NCBI GenBank assembly: GCA_025345505.1
Contig: JANVCC010000261.1
Location: 3,544,929 to 3,608,928, forward strand
Source: Todiramphus chloris collaris
Lineage: Eukaryota > Chordata > Aves > Coraciiformes > Alcedinidae
Length of the DNA: 64,000 nt
Reading direction: 5' to 3'
Below are positions 57,901-64,000 of the stretch, piece after piece. Position numbers and translations under genes: made by a program. Under the pieces are notes generated by a model that was not told the DNA's origin, made no database searches, and saw only the letters and a program-made list of their open reading frames with translations. Position 1 is the stretch's first letter; each line of letters starts with the position of its first letter.

Positions 57901-59898
57901 CAAAGGTCAGCCACTGAACACTGATAAATTGCTGGTTTTCTTGTTTTATAAATACCTGACATATTAAAAATATCATGCTAAAAGGTCAACTCAGACTATA
58001 TTAAGTTTCCATAAAGCTATAAAAAAATATTCCATAGACTAGCTCCATGGAACCTTGACCAACACTGTGTGACTTCAGAAGTGAAACAAGTGAAATAACT
58101 GATGCATACCAAATTGTTAATACTTTAATACTGCAGATCATAGAGAAGAGAAATATGTACTGGACACTGTAGGCAACCATTTAGAAATTCAGTGGAGTAC
58201 AGTGCCCTTTCCTCAACTTTTGTTTTATTTTTCTAATACATTACTTCATAAACACCTTATTGGCTGCTCATGGTTGTAGAATTTTGATCCACCTCTCATC
58301 TACTGATGGAAAAGCTAGAGAATTCAAAATCTATCAGGTAGCATTAATGACTTTTCCCAATTGCATTTTGGAATACAGGATCATTAGCAGAATAGACAGG
58401 AATGTCAAGAGACATCCAACGACAAAAGCAGTGACCATCTGGGTGCCTCTGTCCCTGAACCAATATGGGCATCTCCAGAATAATCTGTCATGAATTATAG
58501 ACTGACTTTCCACAGCTGAGCACTGAGCAATTATGGAACAAGAGAAAACTTTCACATGCTAAAGCAGTAGCAAATCTAATTTCTTCAGTAAATAGCCCTC
58601 TGGGCTAACAGCCTTTGGAAGGTTCACAGGTCTTTAGCTTCAGAACCTCAATATTAATCCATATCCCCGAGTAAAAGTTTACTAAACATACAGAGGAAAT
58701 CATGCTCCACTGCTGGCATTCTGCTACAAACAGACCCATTAATGATCAATTAATGGTTCAAAATTAAATACATCATTCAGATTCTTTGAGACAAATGGAG
58801 TGTTATTTTCAGTGTAAAACTGAGTGTCATTGTGTCGGTTTCTGATATCTCAAAGCAGGTATCCATTCTGCAAAATGTTGGGTTGGTTTTTTTTTTTACT
58901 TCTTGAAATTACATTCTAGTGGTGTAGAATGTAGAGCTAATACCTATCTCTACCATAAAGGTCTTTGCTTCATCCATGTCAAGTACAGGCTTTTTCTTCA
59001 GTCATGGGCAGCATTAAAAATGAGTTAAAGCCATGCTTTTGCCTCAAGAGTTCCATCATGGAAACTAGCTCCCATAGGAGGCTTATATATCCCAGCACTA
59101 CCATGAAGAGATCAGTGATTTATCTAAATCCATCAGCTGCCAGTTAAGTTGCCTTTTCACACAGGAAGTGATTCTTCCTTAAAATCCAAAGGTATAATGG
59201 AGAGCTACTTCTTTCAGAGGCTCATTTTCACAATAATTCTTGAATGTTTTGAGGAAGATTTATTTAAAGCATCTTCAGGTAATGCAGACAGCACTTGTTT
59301 ACTATACCCTTTATTTTAAATGGCTATAAATAGTAGATTAGCTCAGAATAGCATTCTAAATAAGTCCTTACATAAAGAGCACAAAATTTTGCTCAGACAA
59401 ATCTGTTGATTATCTGTTTCAGGAAAAACAGCATTATTTTCAGGCTTCCTCTTCTTTACACTTAGCCTGTTGTAAACCCAAGTAGGAATCTAAGGGATCT
59501 ATTAAAGTGTGACACTAAATTGCACATGCAAAGAACACCCAGCATGTTCCAGATTCAATCCTGATGCACAAATTTCCTTTACACTACAAACACAATGAAT
59601 CTGATGTATTCAGGGCATCAGACCGTTCCTAATGTTCCCAGCTATTTGATCTGTGCACATACAAAACCATTAATCCAGAATGTTCTTGCCCAAGTATGAA
59701 CAAGCACAGACTATAAGATGCATGGCTACCCAATAAATCACTTCTGAATGTGGTCTGGGCAGTAGATATCTCTAGCCTTAGGTTATTGTACTTTAATCAG
59801 TCTACCAGACAAAATCCATACTACTAAGCAAACGTGAAAAGTAGGTATGAAATACATGTTTTGTATTATATAGAACAAATAGATTAATCACTCAACGA

Positions 59899-59934
<36 letters not shown>

Positions 59935-62900
59935 AGTTAAAATCAGGTGAATTCTTATTCAACTACACATCTTGGGCTCTGTGCCTTCTGGAACTCAGGA
60001 GTTACATCTGAAATCAATAAGCTTTCCAAGATAAACCTGAATGCCTGGATTTTGACATTAATACCCTCTGGAATTCGTGCATCTCAAGCATCCCACTAGA
60101 AAAACTAGAATACGATCATAAGGCATAATAGTGTATGGGATAATGATGTATTTCTGTGCCATCCCTTTCAAATCTCTGAAACATAAGAAGTTGTTGGGCT
60201 TTATATAGTGAAAACAACCTTCTAAATCGTAACTACAGAAAATGTAATTAATTAAATTCCATTTCATGTTGCTGTCTTATATTACTTTCAATAGCCTTTC
60301 CTTAATGTTGCTCTTTATAGAAATCTCTTTTGAAAATTATCTTTCTCTCATAACAAATTTTGAGAGGAAGTCACATTTAAAAGTGTTTACATTAATTTAA
60401 AAGACTCTTGTAACCGTCTTGTAGCAACACAGAATGTTGCTTCTAGTCTTTTTTGAAGAAAACCCCGTTTCCTCTCATATTTATACTGATTTTTTGTTTC
60501 CCTTAAGTACTCTTACTTCCTCATGTTAGACAGCATAGAAAGATACAAGGAGGAAATTATCAGAGTAATTAAGGTTTGAGTATGAATTCAGTTTGGGCTT
60601 TTTTTTTTTTTTGTATAAATATACAATTCAAACCTCAGGAATGTCATTGCTACCTAAAAAACTTTCTCTGTAATGTACAAATTCCATGATGTGCACTTTA
60701 AGGTTGTCTTTAGTGCATTCAGAAGACTGAATTTTAAGAGACAAGATCTATGAATAGTTGAATGTGTCCTGATTTTCCATGTGAGTAGCTCTATTCAATG
60801 TTATCTGATGTATACAGCAGAACAGATCTCAGATTTAACTGTTATGATTTTTGGGCCCTTTATGCTTTGTGCCCTTAATTACTTCTCTTTCAACCATTGT
60901 TAAACAGTGACCTGAAGGTTTTCACAGAATTTAACAAAAAAACTTCCTGCTTCTGTGGTGACTCTGTCATATTCCATTTCAGTTCAGCCAATAAACCATG
61001 GGAGTCATCGTTTTAGACCTCAGCTCCCTGGGCCAGCCATCATTCCTCAGTAAAACAAGGATCATGCATCCAAGTAAATATGATTCTGATATATTCTCAT
61101 ATATCAGTTAAAAGCTGCAGTCAGCTTTTAGTTTCAGAATTATCTAGTGGTGAAACAACTACTGTCTAACCAGCTTTAATTTCAGCTCTGTGAATAGGGA
61201 AGAGGCTGGCAGGTCTAGGTAGTGTACTTCTAAGAAACAACAGCCCTTCAAATTAAGTGAAACTGTGGGAGACTTTTGTGAAACTTTTAAATGATTGCTG
61301 AGAACCAATGAGAAGGAAGCAGGCTGTGATATGAAACAATGAAATTCACCCCACACAAACCCCAAACTGCAGTTGAAGAACACTCCCCTTCTTCCCCAAC
61401 CCTAGGGGCAGATGGCTTCAGTTGACTATGGGACCCATAGAAATACTGGAAGGATGAACATAACAACAGTGAAAAGATACTAGGGAAGTTCTTTTACAGA
61501 AATATTAATGAAGCTTTTCTGTATTAATTAGGTAATTTTACATGTGTATGAATGGAAGAACAGGAAATTTTAAACTGCTAATGACTGATGAACCATCAGT
61601 GTCTAGTATAACACACATTCTTCCCAGACTCACACATCTATGATAGCAGACAAGAAGGCTACAGGGAGAAGATGGAGTTTATTTCAATTTGTAAGGCCTC
61701 ACAGCCTCATAAATATGTCCTTTGTGCTTATTTTAAGAGTTAATATTTCTGATAGGTTAGAAGTAGTAGTAATAGAGAAACATGCTGTGTAGCTGTAGAC
61801 AGCTGTCCTCCAGTTAATGACTTGCATGCTGGAACTTGCAGAGCCTTTTAGTATAAGAACATCATTCTTACATACATAGGTGATAAATTAATCCACACAA
61901 TACCTAGGTATTTGAAACTTTGAATTTTAATAAGTATGACCTTATTTTTGGATCTTTGTATTTTGGACTTGTTGGATTTAGTAGCTACTTTCTTTTATAT
62001 TTAAATGCATAATGCAGGCTGGCTGGGGCTCTGAGTAACCTGCTCTAGTGGGAGGTGTCCCTGCCATTGGCAGGGGGGTTGGAACTGGATGATCTTTAAG
62101 GTCCCTTCCAACCCTGACAATTCTATGATTCTATGCTTGAAAAGCAGTAACCATTCCAGAATACTCTTGTCTTCCTTTCTGATTTCTTCTGATTTATTAG
62201 GATATTAAATTAAACAATGACAAGTTGTATGTCTATGATGCAATAAATTGAAACTTGACTATGAATTTTAGAAAGCTTCACTATTGATTGGGAGACAAAA
62301 GGCAATCAAATTCGATGTTAATAAGTTTGAAGTAATACATATCAGTAAAAATAACCTTAGCTATGTGTAAGCATCAAAGAACTTTGCTGTAGATATAAAA
62401 ATTGATGAAAGAGATGTGAGAGTTACTACAAACAGTTCTCTGAAAACCAACACCTTACTGCTCAGGGACAGCCAAAAAGATTATTGCAAAGTATTAGGCA
62501 AGAAGAGAGAAAAATAAAAATGAAAACATCATTATGTCTTAATATAAATCAAGAGGGATCCTCTTTGCAGTCCTGATCACCTTGTCTCACAGAAGATTAT
62601 TAGAATTACAAAAGAAACAGAGAGATAAGCAAGGATAATGAGAGCTATAGAAGGGCTTCCCTAAAAGGATATAACGGAACCTTCAAACTGGAAAACAGAA
62701 GAAAGTCATCTGAAGTTATGAAAATGGAAATCAAGAATGTTTATTTAGCATTTCTCTTGATACAAGGGCCAGGGTCCAGAGTTCACCCTCTTACCCCTCA
62801 TGAGGGACCAACTGGGTGCTCCCAGACAAAAAGTTATTTCACCCAATGAAGTTATCGAGTGAGAGATTAAAAGAAAACAAAAACAAAAAAAACAAAAAAA

Positions 62901-63467
62901 AAAAAAAAACCAAAAAGAGGAAGTATATCTTAAAAACATAATTACATTGCAGAACTCAATGCCACAGTACATTGCAAAAATCAAAGGTATGTATATTAAA
63001 AAAACCCCAAAAATAGCTTAGAAAGAAGATTTGAGGACAGAAGCATTAGCAGTTACTAAATGTGACAACCTACATGCAACCTCAAACTGAGAAATATGCT
63101 GACCACCAGGTACAAGGCATGAAGACCACACATATTCCCCAGATACCTGGTCCTGGCTGATGTTAGAGCAGAATATGGGCTGAGGTGGACCCAGACAGAC
63201 TGTTATGAAAGCTCCTATGTTTCATGTGTCTGACAGCTGCAGTGGAACTAATAACACCAATCCTCTAACAAGCAACTCCCTAAGGCTTGTATTTGTCAAC
63301 CAAGAAGTCAAGTTTCAACTTTCTAAACTTCTTTACCTGCACAAATCTGCTCCTGGAAGGTACTGGGAAAACCGTGAATGAAGAAGTGGAATTAATCGGA
63401 GGTCACACCACCTTTTCTCCCACCTAAGTCCTGGGGATGCTGGCCATGAGGAACATGATAACGTATC
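544..63467 (-). CDS. SNTG1: SNTG1, gamma-1-syntrophin, internal seven-exon part (gene incomplete at both window edges)
   Basis: Syntrophins are cytoplasmic adaptors that bind dystrophin-family proteins through their C-terminal part and recruit channels and signalling proteins through a PDZ domain; gamma-1 is the mainly neuronal form. Seven minus-strand exons splice to 245 continuous codons (735 nt) with no stop. They match remembered vertebrate gamma-1-syntrophin from about residue 184 to 428 of about 517. Domains covered are the linker after PDZ, the second half of the PDZ-split PH1 domain, PH2, and the first part of the syntrophin-unique region. SNTG1 was preferred over SNTG2 because motifs such as DSDLLDRRK, GEDLYFSVELESDL and MGLTIDFS fit gamma-1 and differ in gamma-2. 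Every intron is GT-AG. No frameshift, stop or exon loss is seen, so the gene looks intact here. The promoter, start codon, PDZ exons and 3' end lie outside the window. Human residue numbers come from memory and are approximate. Confidence 0.96.
4369..4391. repeat. 9-bp hairpin
   Basis: Arms attaacctc and gaggttaat are perfect reverse complements with loop ttgtt. This is DNA palindrome level only; no terminator role applies in this eukaryotic intron. Confidence 0.9.
5989..6004 (+). repeat. G9-AA-G5 run
   Basis: Short G-rich simple sequence with runs of nine and five G separated by two A, preceded by A7. It lies in the intron about 500 bp beyond the donor of the PH2-end exon. Confidence 0.85.
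6071..6098 (+). repeat. 14-bp tandem doublet
   Basis: cattcctgattatt occurs twice, head to tail, without mismatch. It is a recent local duplication about 600 bp from the acceptor-distal side of the PH2-end exon. Confidence 0.95.
6509..6661 (-). CDS. SNTG1: SNTG1 exon: end of PH2 domain
   Basis: The exon has 153 nt and 51 codons, phase 0 to 0. It begins DSDLLDRRKHCFSVQSESGE and ends with the PH C-terminal helix LTLWEKAFQTATFLEVERIQ. The invariant PH-type Trp lies at about residue 381. The acceptor is tttcatcag and the donor gtgagaaa. In-frame sequence continues into both flanking introns, so splice consensus and homology, not stops, set the ends. A few conservative differences from remembered human sequence are seen (QC to HC, AQWER to TLWEK). 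Confidence 0.97.
12946..12993 (+). repeat. Poly(A), 48 bases
   Basis: An uninterrupted run of 48 A, the longest homopolymer in the window. On the transcribed strand it is U48. No retroposed sequence is recognisable upstream of it, so it need not be a retroposon tail. Length may be affected by polymerase slippage or sequencing error. Confidence 0.95.
13261..13284. repeat. 10-bp hairpin
   Basis: Arms taattctgaa and ttcagaatta are perfect reverse complements around a tgaa loop. The stem is short and its function, if any, is unknown. Confidence 0.9.
13851..13922 (-). CDS. SNTG1: SNTG1 exon: middle of PH2 domain
   Basis: The exon has 72 nt and 24 codons, phase 0 to 0, reading VTTWDWTRAEKTFSVYEIMC then KILK. 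As remembered, it is identical to human gamma-1-syntrophin across the exon, which suggests strong constraint. The acceptor is ttttctag, preceded by a long T-rich tract broken by single G residues (plus-strand A/C-rich 13926-13967). The donor is gtatgatgag, the weakest-looking 5' splice site of the seven. Confidence 0.95.
13926..13967 (-). promoter_or_regulatory. SNTG1: Extended polypyrimidine tract of the 13.9 kb exon acceptor
   Basis: On the minus strand this is a run of about 40 bases made of T stretches broken by single G or C (ttttgtttgttgtttgtttc pattern) leading into ttttctag. It is unusually long compared with the acceptors of the other six exons. It probably serves as the splice acceptor tract; the TTTGT repeats could also bind U/GU-rich RNA-binding proteins (inference). 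Confidence 0.6.
17451..17636 (+). mobile_element. CR1 LINE, 5'-truncated 3' end
   Basis: This is a chicken-repeat-1 non-LTR retrotransposon tail. It contains the CR1 landmarks caggttgcccagagaggtgg, a gaggctggactagaggaccc-like segment and the terminal repeat attctatgattctacgatt. At about 186 bp it is the longest of the recognised CR1 tails. Scattered mismatches to the remembered consensus suggest moderate age. It is inserted antisense to SNTG1 and cannot move: the reverse transcriptase region is absent. Confidence 0.92.
18380..18496 (-). CDS. SNTG1: SNTG1 exon: start of PH2 domain
   Basis: The exon has 117 nt and 39 codons, phase 0 to 0. It begins IVYMGWTEEREQDSLQDRMY and continues TPKFLALRGSSLYKFIAPP. 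This is the first part of PH2: a first strand, a loop, then FLALRGSSLYKF. The acceptor is ctgtcag and the donor gtaagtata. Against the human gamma-1 sequence I remember, it has more substitutions than the other exons (about 8 of 39), mostly in the strand 1-2 loop (CEAREQDPLQDRVYSPT in human). Confidence 0.95.
19761..19807 (+). repeat. G-rich run with four G tracts (possible G-quadruplex)
   Basis: There are G tracts of 11 (19761-19771), 4 (19779-19782), 3 (19799-19801) and 3 (19805-19807), separated by T-rich and GT-rich loops. Four tracts of at least three G fit a quadruplex pattern if the 16-base middle loop is tolerated; the G11 run alone could also supply more than one tract. The G-rich strand is the template strand for SNTG1. 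Confidence 0.6.
22033..22082. repeat. 16-bp perfect inverted repeat
   Basis: Arms aattttattatatttt (22033-22048) and aaaatataataaaatt (22067-22082) are exact reverse complements with an 18-base loop. The low-complexity AT content makes chance or slippage possible. No target duplication is evident, so it is not called a transposon. Confidence 0.9.
22964..23068 (+). mobile_element. CR1 LINE tail
   Basis: About 100 bp of CR1 3' end. It begins near cctgggcaacctgctctagg, has the gttgggcaaggtgacctct segment, and ends in the octamer-type repeat attctgtgattctgtga. It is antisense to SNTG1. The ending with tgtga rather than tatga units suggests a different CR1 subfamily or more decay than the copies at 17.5 and 62.1 kb. 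Confidence 0.9.
26885..27470. promoter_or_regulatory. Candidate intronic regulatory stretch, homeodomain-type motifs
   Basis: ATTA and TAATTA cores recur here, including gttaattattg (27074-27084), ctaattaaac (27091-27100), aaattaattc (27421-27430) and taattaagct (27461-27470), in sequence without recognised transposons. In AT-rich DNA such cores also arise by chance, so this is only a candidate conserved element. Confidence 0.25.
26928..26960 (+). repeat. Two copies of a 16-bp unit
   Basis: aatccttcaaacatta is repeated at 26928-26943 and 26945-26960, one base apart. The doublet lies inside the AT-rich TAATTA-containing stretch. Confidence 0.95.
27701..27718. repeat. (AT)9 microsatellite
   Basis: Nine perfect AT units after an agatag lead-in. 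This is a simple repeat of likely variable length. Confidence 0.95.
28640..28747 (+). mobile_element. CR1 LINE tail, decayed
   Basis: The segment begins ggggaaggtcctgagcaactt and passes through an interrupted remnant of the conserved pre-tail region (tgaacaggattttgaccaga). It ends attctgtgattctgtgag, the CR1 terminal repeat. Most of the body is heavily diverged, so the start is approximate and the copy is probably old. Confidence 0.75.
32018..32094 (-). mobile_element. CR1 LINE tail, very short
   Basis: Reverse-complement CR1 3' end. On the plus strand it reads agaatcatagaactgatttg, then gttggaagggacctctgaga and tcatcaagtccaacc, the standard avian CR1 tail pattern. Only about 75 bp remain before similarity is lost near ctgccctggctg. 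It lies in the same orientation as SNTG1, unlike the other four copies. Confidence 0.9.
33128..33154. repeat. 10-bp hairpin
   Basis: Arms aacataaacc and ggtttatgtt are perfect reverse complements with a 7-base loop. Confidence 0.9.
36364..36402 (-). CDS. SNTG1: SNTG1 39-nt exon: linker between PH1 and PH2
   Basis: The exon has only 13 codons, IKKINRNFPVNQQ, identical to the human peptide as I remember it. It joins the end of PH1 to the first strand of PH2. The acceptor is ttttatag and the donor gtaagaaaaag. It stands alone between introns of 17,867 and 21,268 bases. Its length is a multiple of three with phase 0 at both ends, so skipping would shorten the inter-domain linker without changing frame. 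It is far too short for open-reading-frame detection and was found by motif. Confidence 0.93.
42060..42170. promoter_or_regulatory. Candidate regulatory stretch with a repeated ATAATTATCT motif
   Basis: The decamer ataattatct occurs at 42103-42112 and 42137-42146. Each copy overlaps a TAATTA homeodomain core and, on the other strand, an AGATAA GATA-type core. A ctaattg and a gttgattaac lie beside them. No repeat family is recognised. The regulatory role is inference only. Confidence 0.25.
42600..44150. other. GC-richer intronic block without an identified gene
   Basis: About 1.5 kb of more balanced composition inside the AT-rich 21.3 kb intron, interrupted by a T14 run (43310-43323). It contains a 120-codon plus-strand frame (43539-43901) and a 67-codon one (43950-44153). 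Neither resembles a known protein, and neither has convincing splice or polyadenylation context. It may be an old unrecognised repeat or conserved noncoding sequence. Confidence 0.35.
45389..45409 (+). repeat. (TTTA)5 tetranucleotide repeat
   Basis: About five TTTA units, followed directly by the near-palindromic aatttttaaaattaaaatt. Confidence 0.9.
46504..46690 (-). mobile_element. Endogenous retrovirus LTR fragment (solo-LTR type, fossil)
   Basis: On the plus strand this starts tgttgtggctgaaccccagc and runs through agccatttgctcactctgac to gataagaacagtttaataac. That is the reverse complement of the 3' portion of an LTR family I know as common in neoavian birds, whose ends read about ggctggggttaaaccacgac. 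The tttaat-type polyadenylation region lies inward. Only one end is clear; similarity fades after about 185 bp. No internal retroviral genes or second LTR are seen nearby. It is broken and moderately old. Orientation is inferred from the polyadenylation-like and terminal signals. Confidence 0.75.
46930..47340. other. GC-richer block of unknown origin beside the LTR fragment
   Basis: The base composition changes here: it is richer in G and C and purine-rich (gaaagaggagcagagcctca) compared with the surrounding AT-rich intron. It contains a 70-codon chance frame at 46966-47178 with no recognised similarity. It could be a further old repeat, perhaps linked to the nearby LTR fragment, or unrelated unique sequence. 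I do not recognise a family. Confidence 0.35.
47618..47682 (+). repeat. A-rich low-complexity stretch
   Basis: A-rich sequence with runs of 13 and 17 A separated by single C and G residues. It looks like decayed poly(A) or simple-sequence expansion; no source element is recognised. Confidence 0.9.
47972..47987. repeat. (TA)8 microsatellite
   Basis: Eight TA units flanked by T and A runs, in the 21.3 kb intron. Confidence 0.9.
53880..53969 (+). repeat. T/G homopolymer mosaic with G13 run
   Basis: About 90 bases of almost only T and G: several T runs, then 13 consecutive G (53915-53927), then agg, agg-like and T runs again ending ttttattttattttgg. It is a low-complexity tract; on the transcript it would be A-rich with a C13 block. 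Confidence 0.9.
57671..57800 (-). CDS. SNTG1: SNTG1 exon: second half of split PH1 domain
   Basis: The exon has 130 nt: one base completing Arg, then 43 codons, beginning QNAFQVIAVDGVCSGIIQ and ending ASNISNLTKHN. This is the C-terminal half of syntrophin PH1, with late beta strands and the amphipathic helix SAEDCIDWLQAIASNI. The PH-signature Trp lies at about residue 256. The acceptor is tgtctatag with a rather poor pyrimidine tract, and the donor is gtaagtatgg, close to consensus. It is the 2-to-0 phase partner of the 63.4 kb exon: the two together are 261 nt and frame-neutral, but either alone is not. Confidence 0.96.
59902..59931 (+). repeat. Poly(A), 30 bases
   Basis: A pure run of 30 A followed by gagag. 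No recognisable retroposon body precedes it. It lies antisense to the gene. Confidence 0.95.
62014..62135 (+). mobile_element. CR1 LINE tail, well preserved
   Basis: About 120 bp closely matching the remembered CR1 consensus: ggctctgagtaacctgctct, agtgggaggtgtccctgcc, ggttggaactggatgatctt, aaggtcccttccaaccc, then the attctatgattctatg terminus. It has the fewest differences of the five CR1 copies, so it is probably the youngest. It is antisense to SNTG1 and sits about 150 bp left of an older LINE relic. Confidence 0.94.
62280..62710 (+). mobile_element. Ancient L3/CR1-like LINE relic (end of reverse-transcriptase ORF)
   Basis: The sequence follows, with heavy decay, the end of the ORF2 region of old amniote L3/CR1 elements. 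Landmarks are attcgatgttaataagtttg and aagtaatacatatcagtaaa (consensus-like: aatgttaataagtgcaaagtaatgcac split over both), then agttctctgaaaacc, cagccaaaaagattattgca, ttatataaat-like tataaatcaagag, tgatcaccttgtctcacaga and agattattagaattacaaaa. These occur in the expected order and spacing over about 400 bp. Exact ends are uncertain. Such elements predate birds, so this is probably an ancestral insertion. No intact reading frame is visible. Confidence 0.72.
62869..62920 (+). repeat. A-rich low-complexity stretch
   Basis: Imperfect (A)nC pattern with one 16-A run, about 160 bp past the old LINE relic. It is too far away and separated to be called that element's tail. Confidence 0.9.
63337..63467 (-). 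CDS. SNTG1: SNTG1 exon: post-PDZ linker and start of PH1 second half
   Basis: The exon has 131 nt and starts with a full codon. It reads DTLSCSSWPASPGLR followed by WEKRWCDLRLIPLLHSRFSQ and ends YLPGADLC plus the first two bases of an Arg codon (AG), completed by the next exon. This matches human gamma-1-syntrophin from about residue 184 to 227, with a few conservative changes. The acceptor is the pyrimidine-rich ctttttcag ending at 63468. An internal AG at 63425-63424 also sits just before the WEKRW segment, but using it would drop 44 nt and the conserved DTLSCSSWP stretch, so the outer site was chosen. The donor is gtaaag at 63336-63331. It is the most 5' coding exon in the window; the exon upstream of it was not found before 64000. 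Confidence 0.94.
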
Positions 63468-64000
63468 CTGAAAAAGATTTAAAGGTCCTTCTCAGTTTTG
63501 TGCTTCATTATAAGTACTCAGCAGATTTGGAAAGACAGAGATAGACATCAAAGACTTTATATTTCATTTGGCATTCCACTTTCCCCAAATCATTTGGCAT
63601 CAGTTTTAGCTAGCACAGAAGAGATTCTGAACTCTTTCTCACAAATAAAAACAAATCCATATAAATCTCAACATCAATATGCTTAGAGGAAGTGTGAGGA
63701 ACAGTATTCTAAAAACAGATTGTGTACTTTTTTTGAAATGACTAGTCATGAACAGAAGTGAGTGTTTACTATATATCACAACATCAACTACTAGTTTTCT
63801 ACCTATAGCCTGAATAAAGGTGATCTCTAAATTACTCAGTATAACTATAATTCAGTTGCTTCCTGTGGCTCCATACACATGTACAGATTTACATGCTTAT
63901 CTATTCAAAACCTAGTAATTGTGAATGGGATTTAACACGTGATAAAAATTGTTTAGTCAAGACTACATGCTTAAGATAAATAATTTAATTTTACCTATTT
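63468..64000 (-). other. SNTG1: SNTG1 intron (partial), upstream of the first visible exon
   Basis: End of the next intron, closing with the pyrimidine-rich acceptor ctttttcag. The preceding coding exon, expected to end near the HLNYHPNNT peptide, is not visible before the window edge. Confidence 0.8.

Larger units (their letters stand above)
57801..63336 (-). other. SNTG1: SNTG1 intron, 5.5 kb
   Basis: Intron between the two PH1 exons. From left to right it holds a 30-base poly(A) (59902-59931), a well preserved CR1 tail (62014-62135), an old L3/CR1-like LINE relic (about 62280-62710) and an A-rich stretch (62869-62920). The remainder shows nothing recognisable. Confidence 0.8.

Noticed and set aside
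1-64000. tRNA, rRNA, CRISPR arrays, operons, attachment sites
   Set aside because: None was recognised on either strand. The window is vertebrate intronic DNA, in which bacterial-type features are not expected.

Overview
This window is a slice of an amniote, almost certainly bird, chromosome. It is AT-rich, has no prokaryotic-style gene packing, and is nearly all intron. The repeats point to a bird: several short 5'-truncated CR1 LINE tails ending in the typical attctatgattctatg-type repeat, and one endogenous-retrovirus LTR fragment of a type I know from neoavian genomes. No tRNA, rRNA or second protein-coding gene could be supported, and there is no CRISPR or bacterial-type feature.

The one gene is SNTG1 (gamma-1-syntrophin), read on the minus strand. 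Seven internal coding exons were found by translating the minus strand and matching remembered syntrophin sequence. In transcript order they are 63467-63337, 57800-57671, 36402-36364, 18496-18380, 13922-13851, 6661-6509 and 636-544. All have GT donors and AG acceptors. Joined, they give 735 nt, or 245 uninterrupted codons, equal to about residues 184-428 of a protein of about 517. The PDZ-containing 5' exons lie beyond the right edge and the last coding exons (end of the syntrophin-unique region) beyond the left edge. The exons encode the linker after the PDZ domain, the second half of the split PH1 domain (63.4 and 57.7 kb), a 13-codon linker exon (36.4 kb), PH2 (18.4, 13.9 and 6.6 kb) and the start of the syntrophin-unique domain (0.6 kb).

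Layout, left to right: intron to 543; exon; 5.9 kb intron; exon at 6.6 kb; 7.2 kb intron with a 48-base poly(A); exon at 13.9 kb; 4.5 kb intron with a CR1; exon at 18.4 kb; 17.9 kb intron with three CR1 tails, a G-rich run and regulatory-looking AT-rich sequence; the 39-nt exon at 36.4 kb; 21.3 kb intron with the LTR fragment and two GC-richer unexplained blocks; exon at 57.7 kb; 5.5 kb intron with a fresh-looking CR1 tail and a very old L3/CR1-like LINE; exon at 63.4 kb; start of the next intron.

I see no undescribed biological system. The points most worth a second look are the splice architecture (five consecutive frame-neutral exons, one of 39 nt alone inside about 39 kb of intron), the ancient LINE relic, the lineage-informative LTR fragment, and two stretches that could be conserved intronic regulatory elements.
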